Assembly: GCA_023078685.1 (NCBI GenBank)
Contig: JALGAS010000005.1
Coordinates: 4,402,001-4,466,000 of the forward strand
From: Neopestalotiopsis rosae
Lineage: Eukaryota; Ascomycota; Sordariomycetes; Amphisphaeriales; Sporocadaceae
DNA: 64,000 nucleotides
Direction: 5' to 3'
Below, piece by piece: positions 10,158-21,056 of the stretch (positions are counted from its first letter, which is position 1; the number at the start of each line of letters is the position of its first letter). The notes beneath the pieces are model-generated. The model saw only the letters and a list, made by a program, of their open reading frames with translations. It had not been told where the DNA came from and ran no database searches. Made by a program: the position numbers and the translations under genes.

Positions 10158-11554
10158 TCACATTGTCATTGTCATGGTCACGAGGTGATTTTACTTTGTG
10201 GAGCTGGTGAGATGTGGTGACGTGCAGCTGAATACAGTGGAGGAACAGCCTTTTGCGGGGGGATACCCCAGAAAATTGGCTGGTAGAAAGCATCAATGCA
10301 GCATGAATGCCTCGTCGCACATAGTGGGAAATGGTAGAACTGCAGATTGCCGCTATGGGAATTGTCGATATGCAAGAAACATGAGCAGAGATCTAGAATC
10401 GCATTGAGGATCTGAGTCCAACCGCGTGGGTTTGGTCGCTTCTAGCGTAGTTTCCGCTATTGTGGCGCGGGGGAAGGGCCGAGATGGGCGGAGGTGGTGC
10501 TGGTGGGTGATTTCCACGGGCGTCTTAGTCTAAGGTAGCTCGTCCCCAGCCCAGAAGAGCGCTGGAATCTTTTTTCTTTTCTTTCCCCAGGCCCAGATTT
10601 CATGAGTGGACACGCTGCAAAAAGTCTGGAATCTGGACGATCTCGTGACCTGGAGCAGCAAGAATAACTACCAGCTTGACAGACCACACCCACTACATTT
10701 TAGGTAGCCGCAGACCCAACAACGGTGGGCTGGACTTGGCGATTTGAGGGAGCCAGCTAATGAAGAAAGAAAAAAAGTCTTCCGAATCCAGGTCACCAAT
10801 AGCGCACAAACACTGAAATAGCATAGAAATGTGTCATAACGTCTTTTTCTCGTGTCAGTGTGTCACGTAGTAGTATGACTGACCCGAGGCCAAGGTTTTG
10901 CCCTTCGCCTTTAGCTTGTGCCACCCCGTTCGCAGAGCCGCAGAGTCGCACCCAACGACGCCGAGGACGCCATCCGACTTGGCTGGCTGAACCCGGGACC
11001 TGACTAGATCCCAATGCGGCCATTGATCCCTTGGCCACTATTGCTGGATTCCTTCACGTCACCTGAGTATAGCATCGGCCCTTCTCAGTTTCGTATACAG
11101 AGTGCAGAGTTGAGCAGCCGACACGCCGTTTCATGGGGGTTCTCTTCCCCATGGGCAGTGCCAATAGCCAAAAAGCAAGGAACAGACAAATCTGGTGGTT
11201 TGTAATACGTATGCACATGATTCCCAGCACTAATCTTTCCCCGGTTTCCCACAGAAATGTCGAGATCCAAGCAAGATCAAGTTGGCACCACACCCTCCTG
11301 TCTGTCTGCTGTCTCCAGTTTCCAGCTTGTCGGAGCGCAGAGCGGCAAAGCGGCTTTCTCTCTGCCTTCCGCCATTGTACGCATTGACTGTAATAAGAAG
11401 TGGAGTGTGAATTTTTTGGGTGGGATTCCGCCCACTTGAACTAGCTTGACCGTTTTTGGCCAGAACTTAGCACTCTTTTGGGAATCGTCCCCTTTTCCAC
11501 TTAAGAAAAACGCGGAATTTCCATCGGCTGATGCTACGGATCATACTGTGTACG

Positions 11555-11574
11555 TAGCTGGGTAGCTGGGTAGC
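11555..11574. repeat. Tandem 8-mer TAGCTGGG, about 2.5 copies
   Basis: Two exact copies of TAGCTGGG are followed by TAGC. It lies in the gene-free interval and has no evident function. Confidence 0.8.
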
Positions 11575-14527
11575 AAGCTCTACATCTCGCGTGGTCACCA
11601 TGAGACCAGTGCTCTCCCAGGCTCTTCGTAAGCCGTTCGGTCGGTGCTTGCCGGAACAGCATACTACCTAGGCAGTACGCAACACCGGACGTTCCGATCG
11701 TCCATTGAGAAATGAGGGCCGCCAGGATGTGGCCGCTTACCTACTCACTTTGATTCCATAATTTTTTTTTCCCTGCCTGCCGCGGGCAGTTGCAAGCGCT
11801 TTTCGGCGTTTGATATTTTCATTGATGACCAACTCGGTGCAGTGTCTTGCGAGTCTGTTGAAAACATTGGAAACATTTGCGTCAAATGCTTGCAGCAAGT
11901 AATAATTCTCAATTTGCATTCCACTACTGGCCTGTCTATTCCGTAATTGTACCAATCTAAGAAGTGCGTGCATGGCTAGCTATGCATTGAATCCGATTTA
12001 AGATCAAGCTGCTTCCAAGCTTCTGCATTCATTCATGAACTGGTTGCTGGTGACCGAGCCGAGATGCAAGCCAAAAGGGTGGCCCGACTGCGGCGACTTG
12101 GCCGAGAGTGGTGAGTGTAACCATGTAGGCTCATGTCATGTTACGCTACCTAGTATACTATACACAGCACTATCGTATTGTGACAGGGCAAAACAGCTGA
12201 AACTGCCTTTACCGGGCATCCGGATGGCGACATTATCATGATACCTGTTTATTAAACACATTTGGCTTCTTTTCCCCGCGTGATCGCTTCGTGCCAATCC
12301 CCAGACAATTGACTAAATCAAGAAAGCAGGTAATGGGACCCTATCTACGGGGGAATCCTCCAGACTGTTTATTCGGGCCTACTATGCATACGCTTGCTTT
12401 GGAAGATGAAGCTGGGGGATTTGGAGGTCGGGGTTCGATTTTGAGGGGGGATTGGATGGGGGAGATGCGCCGGGCCATGGGGAATACTCGGTCATACTTT
12501 TTGAACGGTGCCAAAAATCTCCCCAGATGGGGAAGCATTGCAGAGAATCCTTCTCGCGTTGCTTTTTCCAACCCAGCGATGTGTTTTAAGCTTTTGGGTA
12601 GGAGAGAACAGGGACCTTGACTTTTGGTCCATATTGCACCGATTATCTCCGAGCCACCCCTGTCCTATACGTGATTCTGTTGTAGCGTGTTTGTAGGATG
12701 ATTTCTGTTTATTGCTTTTTCGTCATGACTTTCAATCTGGTTCTCACTCATAGGGCGTGTACGTACACTGTAACCGAAAAATCCAGGAATACTAGGTACA
12801 GTATGGACATGACCGACTGCATTCAAGGTTGCACTCAGTCATATGGCCAATGAAAGGTACATCCATGTCGTCGGGAGCATGACTAGGGGGTGTTCAGACG
12901 ATGAACACGCATGCCTTGCTCCAATAGTTTCCAACTGTTTATTATTAGGGCCTTTCGCGGCCAACCAAGCTTGTGACATACGGATCGTATCAGCGGCTCA
13001 TACGATTGAGCAAAAAATCAGTCATGGTCACGGGACATTTTCGTCCGATTATACAATGGGCACGGAATTGGGAGTGGAATCGTGATGACAAGAAGGTCCG
13101 TCAGCAACAACGTTACCCGCGTTTCGGCGATAAGTGGTCCCTGGAATCTTTTTGGGGGGAGAGCCGTTGCCTGTAGCCGGGTCAGCTCGCCCGCAGTAAG
13201 GGTTCAGGCAGGTATCAGCCAACCGGTGCAGACACGTAGAGACTCAGCAACGAGAAAGTTTCGCATCCGAACGTGATCAACACAATCCCCACAGAAGCTG
13301 TCCCGGCTGTCGATAGATTCGGGGTTCTGCTCTTGATGCAGCTTCTGCTGTGGGACGAAGACGTGACCAGCGTCCGAATAGTGCACGTATACTGCAGCTG
13401 AGAAAAGGAAAAGTCCAGAGCTGATGGGGCCTCTGCGCGGCACGATCACATCTGGGGGTCGTGCGATTCCAACACGAACTCCATCAGCCAAACAAGAGAA
13501 AACTTTTTTTTTCTTCTGTCGCGAAAGGGGTCATTTCTTGCGCGGTGCTAGACATCCGCACCCAAATGTCCAGGAAGAATATTGAGCCCAAGCTGGCGGA
13601 TCCCGGATCATGGTCGACGACAGAATTCTCGGGTAGCGCGTCGTCGCTTCAAGTCCGGGACAAGAAAATGGGAAGTTTTTACCATTACAGAGCATAGCAA
13701 AGACAGAAAAAAAATATCACCGACCCAAGAAAAGAAGAAGAGTATCCATTGCTAGTTGCCCCTTCTGGTAATGACCCCAGACAGCGACCAATCAGCAGCT
13801 GAGCGCGGCCATACCGTAAGCCACCCCGGACGGCGGGGACGGCGCCATTCCCTTCAGTTGATTGAGAAAAACCACCGACAGTACGGCCGAGTTTCCACAC
13901 CAAGCCCACAATGAAGCCGAACGCGCACCGAGTCCATTACGACTGCACTCCAGACTTTACCAGACACACCCAGACTTGCCAGACGCCACACTGCAGACAC
14001 ACACACAACCTGGCCTGGCTCTCTCTCTTAGGGACCCTCCTTGGTCTGGAGGCATCCCGACAGTGGGGTTTCCAGAAGCTCAGGGCCTCCATCCACTCAC
14101 TCACTCACTACCCACTCAGTCCACTCCCCTCCAGTCCCCAAACTGCTCGTCTCGAGGTATCATTTCGTGGGGATTTTACCTTTGTGGGTGAACGTCGGGC
14201 GTCTCCACCCGTTGGATTTCGGGGGAAGTTTGATGATCTGGAGTCGCTTCCCTGGCGCATGTGCGTGTGTCCATCTGCGTGGTGCCCCGGAAGAGCGTGG
14301 AGGTGGATACCCCCCAAAAATTCCCAATGCCCGTGTCCGCTGTACTGTAGTAGTAGTTCAATGTCGGAACAGCCTAGTAGTAGCTGGCCTAGCAATCATA
14401 GTACGTACACACATCCGTTGACTTCAATATGGAACCTGGACTGGGCTGGGTTTGGCTGGGCTGGCTGCCGCCGACCGAGGGAGAAGGTTTTCGAGGCATG
14501 TAGCCGACCGAAATGAGCGACCGGGTT

Positions 14528-14549
14528 GTCTCCCCATGTCTCCCCATGT
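14528..14549. repeat. Tandem 10-mer GTCTCCCCAT, two copies
   Basis: Two exact adjacent copies end 15 bases before the TATA box of the hexose transporter. Position and purity make a duplicated activator or repressor site plausible. The reverse complement ATGGGGAGAC contains a TGGGGA core similar to stress-element or CreA-like sites. Confidence 0.6.
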
Positions 14550-14564
14550 TCAGAGCCAGAGTTG

Positions 14565-14570
14565 TATAAA
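14565..14570 (+). promoter_or_regulatory. TATA box of hexose transporter gene
   Basis: TATAAA in the context GTTGTATAAAGG lies about 200 bases before the ATG at 14774. The intervening leader is pyrimidine-rich and carries a (TCAA)4 run at 14633-14648, as expected of a 5' UTR. Confidence 0.6.
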
Positions 14571-14773
14571 GGAGCCCGTGATGCCCGTTAGAGTTCATGT
14601 TATTCTGCTCTCACCTCATTCCTCTCATCTCATCAATCAATCAATCAATACAGGCCTCCTTTGCGGTTGCGGTATCTACAACACTGGTTTTCTAAACCAA
14701 GTCCCACTTTTATACTCTCGAGGACTATATCGACAATAATAACCAAACCGTAAAACCTACAACAATCGACAAG

Positions 14774-16425
14774 ATGCCTGGTGGTGCTGCTCCCACCACT
14801 CACGCCACGGCGGACGTGAACCGCGTGGAGGCTCCAGTTACCTGGAAGACCTACCTCATGTGTGTTTTCGCCGCCTGTGGTGGTCTCTTCTTCGGTTATG
14901 ACTCGGGTTACATTTCCGGTGTCAACGCCATGGAGTTCTTCATTCACATGATCGACGGTCCCGATGCCACGGCCCTGACCACCTGGAAGAAGTCTCTGAT
15001 CGTCTCTATTCTCTCTGCTGGTACCTTCTTCGGTGCCATCATCGCCGGTGACATTGCCGAGTGGATCGGCCGCAAGTGGACCATCATCTCTGGCTGCCTC
15101 ATCTTCCTCGTCGGTGTCATCCTGCAGGTCGCTTCTGCCGGTCTTGGCCTCATGGTCGCCGGTCGTCTCGTTGCCGGATTCGGTGTTGGTTTCGTCTCTG
15201 CCGTCCTGATTCTGTAAGTCACTATGATCCAACTCTTCAACTACAATCCCAGAATTCTAATTGTGTCTCTTCCAACAGGTACATGTCTGAGATCTCTCCC
15301 CGCAAGGTCCGTGGTACCATTGTCTCCGGATACCAGTTCTGCGTGACCATTGGTCTCCTCCTCGCCTCGGCCATTGACTACGCCACCTCTGAGCGCAACG
15401 ACAGCGGCTCCTACCGCATCCCGATCGCCATCCAGATCCTCTGGGCCCTGATCCTCGGCGTCGGTCTGCTCTTCCTCCCCGATTCCCCCCGCTACTTTGT
15501 CAAGAAGGGCAAGCTCGACCTCGCCGCCGCCGCCCTCGCCAGGCTCCGCGACCAGCCCGTCGAGTCCGACTTTATCCAGGACGAGCTCGCCGAGATCATT
15601 GCCAACCACGAGTACGAGCTGTCCGTCATCCCCCAGGGTGGCTACTTTGACTCGTGGTTGAACTGCTTCAAGGGCTCCCTGTTCAAGCAGAGCAGCAACC
15701 TCCGCCGCACCATCCTCGGTACCTCGCTCCAGATGATGCAGCAGTGGACCGGTGTCAACTTCATCTTCTACTTTGGCACCACCTTCTTCACCTCGCTCGG
15801 CACGATCCAGAACTCCTTCCTCATCTCCCTCATCACCAACCTGGTCAACGTCTGCTCCACCCCCGTCTCCTTCTGGACCATTGAGCGCTTCGGCCGCCGC
15901 TCCATCCTCATCTGGGGCGCCTTGGGCATGATCATCTGCCAGTTCATCGTCGCCATCGTCGGCACCGTCCTCCCCGACGACGACAAGGCCATCACCGCCA
16001 TGATCGCCTTCATCTGCATCTACATCTTCTTCTTCGCCTCCACCTGGGGACCGGGCGCCTGGGTCGTCATTGGCGAGATCTTCCCCCTGCAGATCCGCTC
16101 CCGCGGCGTCGGTCTGTCGACCGCCTCCAACTGGCTCTGGAACTGCATCATCGCCATCATCACCCCCTACATGGTCGACGAGGACAAGGGCAACCTGGGC
16201 GCCAAGGTCTTCTTCGTCTGGGGCTCCCTCTGCACCTGCGCCCTCGTCTACGCCTACTTCCTCATCCCCGAGACCAAGGGTCTCACCCTCGAGCAGGTCG
16301 ACGCCATGCTCGAGGAGACCATCCCCCGCAACTCGGCCAAGTGGGTGCCCCACTCCACCTTTGCCGACCAGATGGGCCTGGCCAACAAGGCTGAGCACGA
16401 GCACATTGAGAAGGAGATGGTCTAA
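14774..16425 (+). CDS. MFS hexose (glucose) transporter
   Basis: Exons 14774-15213 and 15279-16425 (intron GTAAGT..ACAG) encode 528 residues, normal for sugar porters with 12 helices. Signature blocks are GGLFFGYDSGYISGV in helix 1, EWIGRKWT after helix 2, RKVRGTIVSGYQ in loop 4-5, PDSPRYF before the central loop, QMMQQWTGVNFIFYF in helix 7, ERFGRRS, GEIFPLQIRSRGVGLSTASNW and the terminal PETKGLTLEQVD. It imports hexoses by proton symport at the plasma membrane; overall it resembles fungal high-affinity glucose transporters. Codon use is very biased to C-ending codons, unlike most neighbours, which suggests strong expression. That bias also opens a long antisense frame, which I do not treat as a gene. 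Glucose-responsive control is likely but not demonstrated. The Zn2Cys6 gene downstream converges on it. Confidence 0.95.
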
Positions 16426-16938
16426 ATACCCCTTTCCATCTCATGTGAAAGCCAAATAAGAAAAAATACAACAACAAAAACACTTATCCATCTTATGAAA
16501 GACAAGAGGATAGGAAGAGAAAAAACAAACAGATACGGGAATGTATTACGAAGCATCTAGTAATGTGCTACGACATCAATGCGGTAGAACCGCAAAGAAG
16601 ATTCAGTGATTTTTTGTATAATAAACAGACCAGATACCCTACACAGGAACTTCTCGACATAAAAAGGGGGAAGTGGCCAGTCTAGCGAAATTGGTGGCAG
16701 TAGCAGAAGTTGGAGAGCAAAGATACCTCATAATTGATGATTTACCAAACAACTTCATATTTTCCATCTTGTGATATGCCTCCTTCTAAGTGACTACTCG
16801 TGTATGAGAGATGACTGTCCAAAAATGCTAGGAAACATCTTCTCTCAAAAAGTATTGTACAAGTGACAAACAGCGCATAAACTGCCTAGAAATAGATAAT
16901 TCCTTTCTCCGCGCAAGTAGAAGCCATCCCTGCCCCCC
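16426..16938. other. Convergent intergenic interval
   Basis: A-rich sequence after the transporter stop (AAATAAGAAAAAATACAAC) looks like a 3' UTR with polyadenylation context. There is no gene. Confidence 0.6.
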
Positions 16939-19353
16939 TTATGTGGTCGATTTATGAGTAGACCAAGCACTAAGCCGTGACTGCAACTCAAGCGCGCCTC
17001 TCAGGGCCGCAATGGCCGCGTCCCAATCCTCAGTGGCCAAGGTGAGGGCGATAATATTATACATGCTCTTGACAAAACGACCGTGTGGCGTGTCCCGCGC
17101 CGCCGCGAGAATGCTCACTTCTATCCAGAGAAAGATGCCCAGCAAGGATTTCCACACGGCAAGTGGCACACGCCAGACTGCCACCCACAACCGGTAAAAG
17201 TCCTCCGGAGAGCACGTCTGGCCAAAGGTCTTGTTAGCTGCAATCGTCGTGGTATATATCAGGGCTGCCTGTCGAATCGATTGGTATAGGTAATCCGGGC
17301 TCGCCACGCTATTTGACCCGGAGGGATTGTGGCTCGCGTTTGCCGAGTTTGTGGTCGATTGGCTGTGCTTGTCCTTGGACTGGGGCGTACTGCTTGAGGA
17401 AGATGTCGCCGATGGAGGCCCATCGATTGGGAGAGCCTGAATGCGGCTGTGAATCCAGTCTGCAGTCCACCTGAGTTTCTGCTCCTCTTGAGCGGTCGGG
17501 GCGGTCGGCGTGGAGATGGCCAAGGTGACCAGGAATCGGATGTCGTCGAGGATCGACGCGGTTGTCGGATGCAGTCCACTGAAGTGGGCAGAGTTCGCGA
17601 AACTCGACGCCGATGGGACCAGGGGCGAGTGATGTGAAACCTTGTGCCCCCCGGGTTTCCTGTCCTCGAAATGAAATTCTTTTCCTTCTTGCAGATACGG
17701 CGGCAGTTCAAACGTCATCGCAATGCCGAGGTCGGTACTATGTTGCCGTTAATGAGGGGCTGCCACTTTGCAAAGTCGGGTCAAAGTAGGGAGTGTACAC
17801 AATGATCATCTTGCTCAAGAGACCTTCAAGGCCAAGATTCTGATAGCCACCTCGTAATTGGATCATATGTCGCATGCCTTTTAGGTGCGCAAGCAGCTCG
17901 TGCATGTCGCCCCAATACCCTGCAGGAAAGTGGAATCAGCCTTTACCCGTCGCCAGAAAAGTGAAAAGGGCTCCCGGCAGACTGCCTACAGCAAAGCAGC
18001 TTTTGAGCTTTCTCAACTGTGGGCAAGACTCTAACAAGTGTCTGTCTTTCAGGGTACGGCTTACACTCGTCCACAATCATTTGACACACTCCAGCAATAG
18101 CCGTGTCACTAATGGCATCTTCAGAAGATCGTAATCGATCATTGAGCATGCGGATGGTCTGACCCTTGATCAAAATTGACTGCTGCTTGTCGAGGTGCCT
18201 GGTCTCGGTCAGGAAGCATGCCACAGTATAGATGGAAATTTGAACGAGTAATGGACTCTGAATGCAAAAGGGCATGTAGAGTTTGTGGTATGGATTGTTG
18301 AGGTCCGGGTTTCCATCTATCGACGTCTTAAAACGAGTAAAGAGTTTCAAAACTGCAAAAATAACATTCAAAAATCAGCGCCAACTAGACCGATAGAAGT
18401 TGAAAGCTTACATATTTCGAGAAGTTGCGTGTTAAGGGCCGTGGGCTCATAAGGCAAGTTATTCAACGATCCAACTGGACTCGCAAGCGTGAATATGTTG
18501 CCGCCCACACCGACAAAGCTGTCCTGAGCAGGAGTACCGGATGTCTTTCCTGCAACATGGACGCAGGATTGGAAAATCTGGCCTGATATTGTGTAAGTAT
18601 GTTCCAACAAGCTAGAGGCTGCATGGAATGCGTCTGTATGGCTCGTACAGCCCGGCTTGCAGTCAGTCAAGCCAACGCCGCCGAGAGTTGCGTCGGAATT
18701 CCAGGAAGGTATCGAGCTCGATGGATGTATCGGTACATCGTCCCTGGGCTGGATGATTGATCCGTTCCAGCCTCCCTGTCCAATGTCTGGTAAGCTTTTG
18801 TGCTGCGGCGCTAGCACGAGAGATTGATCTTCCGAGATCGATAGGGTTCCTGGGTCGAATGGTTGTGTAATAAGGAATGTTGATGTATTTGGTAGTGAGG
18901 TATGCCTTTTGCTACATATCTGCTTTTAGTCATGAGTGGCTCCAAGGGTTCCGTTTCGGTCACCAACCTCGATTCTTTGTATTCGCAATCTGGCTGTGGA
19001 AAACGGCGAGCACAATTGCTACAAGGTTGTCCCTGATTGCACTGTTTGCTGATCAGCTATGAGGAGATGCCAAAGAGCGCTTTCGGTCTGTCATCGCAAG
19101 CAGGGTGTTATAGGACCATCGTGGTCTTTCTTGCAACTACTTCATTCCGCTTGAAACGGAGAAGTCGATCGCGATGAGGTAATAAAGATCTTGTGTCCAT
19201 CTTAAAATGGAGCAGATGGCCAGCAACCTCTAAAAGGATTGTCTGTACCAGACCACGTGCCTTTTGTTTCCTGCGGCGACACTCGGAGCAGCTTGTCGTG
19301 ATTCTTTCCGCTCGTGGTGTCTTGGTAGTGCGCGACTGCGCCATTTCAGACAT
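16939..19353 (-). CDS. Zn(II)2Cys6 transcription factor with fungal-specific C-terminal domain
   Basis: Six exons on the minus strand (5' to 3'): 19353-19261, 19041-18964, 18919-18412, 18352-18065, 17919-17799 and 17737-16939, total 628 residues. Exon 1 ends TSCSECRRRKQK and exon 2 begins CNQGQPCSNCARRFPQPDCEY, which together complete C-x2-C-x6-C-x6-C-x2-C-x8-C, the binuclear zinc cluster that binds CGG-type sites. The joining intron (19042-19260) must use a GC donor (AAG|GCACGT), with acceptor AAACAG. Intron 2 is about 44 nt and its edges are approximate. The rest matches the fungal-specific regulatory domain (LKLFTRFKTSIDG, YWGDMHELLAHLKGMRHMIQLRGGY, TDLGIAMTFELPP) and ends in a helical region. 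It is a DNA-binding regulator in the nucleus. Targets are unknown; the adjacent hexose transporter is a candidate only by position. Confidence 0.88.
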
Positions 19354-21056
19354 ATTGGTGTTGAACAAGTCTGCCGTTTACGTCTGCAGGGAGTGGCGAT
19401 TTGCTTCTCGCTCCCATGGGATCTTCATCATAATATCGACAATCATACCGAACCCATAGAGTTGCAACGGTTGCTAGCGCATCTGTTTGGATGGTGGTTC
19501 GAGCACTACACCGTTTTCACACCAGCCAGTCTTGATAGTCCTCGAGTAATATAACATTTCGATAGCCCAAGGAGCGTCCTTAGCTTGGTCTTCATGCCAA
19601 ATGGCATGGTTCAAGACTTGTATTGCACTGATGAGAGCTATGTTGGACCCGAGCTGGGGTTCAGCAACGCCATGTAAACTTTAGAAGAGGCTTACCTGGC
19701 GGTCAGCAGACATCCAAAGACGCGATAGAGCGGCGGAAGATGCCGCCCCCCGGGATGGATGTCAGTCGCACATCATTCCATCATAAACATGAGTGGCAAG
19801 TGAAGTCATCTGTGATTGAGTATATAATTACCATTGTGATCATGGACGCTTAGAGTAGCAATTCCCTCCACGATCAATGGGCTAGTGTTGTTTGCCGGAC
19901 AATAGTTGCCCTCAGAGTGACTCGCTGCATGTTGTATGGTCAAGTCTCGGGAGGGGCCAACGATTGGATCATGGCAGTATAGTTCCGGGGTCCTACAAAC
20001 CTTATGACGATGAAGCTTTGCATTGGCGTTCCCCTCGCAACAGACGATGGTGGCGAATCCGCCGACCCGGCAATTTGGCTCGGCTCATAGGGCTCTGTGG
20101 CTTTAGATTTGGATGCTTTCCTTCAGTCGGACTGGAAGCTGATTGTGCTTGATTGACATTGCGAATAATACATGCCTGAAGGACATGGTATCATGGGAAT
20201 GTGCAGAATTCGCGAAAAGAAAGTGGTATGGCAATGAGGCAGGGTACAGAAAGAATGATGTAAGAAGTCACAGCCCAAGCTCGTGTTGCTCCGGGGCAGG
20301 CAATTACTCCAATCGATTAATTATCTATCTCGTGCTACTACCAGGAGGTATGGGAGCTACTTTAGCTACATTTGATTGACCCTTCGAACTTGCCCCGAAT
20401 CTTCTATACCGCTAAAATACAACAGCCGGTGCCCTAGGGGAATGAAGCGAAGTGAACTCTAAAAAGTGTAGACTCTTTCAAGACGCACTTGACTCTGTTT
20501 GTACATTGCAGCCTTAACCGGCGGTTAGACGAGGGCTATTGGTGATATAATATAGTCTCTTGTGTCACATGTCGATACCGTTGAGGCTGTTTGCGCCACT
20601 TCAGCGTTGTTCGTCGAACCAAATCTACCTGAACCAATCCAGGGAAGAGGACTAGTGATGGTCCCTTTCGTGTTGCCATTGCATTGGTTTCAAGATAAGC
20701 CTGGTGCTCCAGTGCATTCGAACTATTGTCACTCTTGAAGTCATCGTTTTGAGGTTAAAAATACATGATATTTTATATTAGACATAACTAGAGAGGCCAC
20801 TAGGATAGACAGTTGTCGACTAGAGATAGACTAGTTCTTGCCTCCTTCCTTGGTAATCGAAGAGAGAAATTCAGTAAAGTCATATGCGTGAATGGTATCC
20901 TAAAAACCAGAATTCGGTCCCCAAAACGCCAGGTGCCTTGGCACAATCCCATGTGCATTTGGTATCATTTGTCCCAGTAAATTGCAATCGCGAGTCGTTC
21001 GCGTCCGTGTGCTAGTTGGTACGCTAGAGACGCCTTTTGGCCTGCTCTAGTCATGA
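19354..21056. other. Intergenic interval, no recognised gene
   Basis: The interval combines the promoter of the Zn2Cys6 gene and the 3' flank of the patatin-like gene. All frames are short and broken. I found no family motif, tRNA or repeat. Confidence 0.5.

Larger units (their letters stand above)
10158..14773. other. Long gene-free interval upstream of hexose transporter
   Basis: About 4.6 kb without a convincing coding region: open frames are short, lack domains and are broken in all frames. It holds short tandem repeats (11555-11574, 14528-14549), an ACTC-rich stretch near 14095-14112, T-rich runs (13501-13515), scattered GTGGGG/CTGGGG sites that match the CreA-type core SYGGRG, and at its end a TATA box and a pyrimidine-rich leader. 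It probably includes an extended promoter of the downstream transporter. Confidence 0.5.

Noticed and set aside
13911..14516. 201-codon frame upstream of the hexose transporter
   Set aside because: It is rich in His, Thr, Trp and Cys with a simple-repeat character, has no domain and overlaps promoter elements.
15241..16404. Long antisense open frame (387 codons) across the hexose transporter
   Set aside because: Its composition (runs of Asp, Glu, Gly, Val) is what C-ending codon bias on the other strand produces. The sense strand is a clear sugar porter.
19108..19260. Apparent decay of the Zn2Cys6 motif (missing cysteines when read straight through)
   Set aside because: The second half of the cluster is found at 18964-19041 after a GC-AG intron, so the gene is intact and the read-through is intronic.
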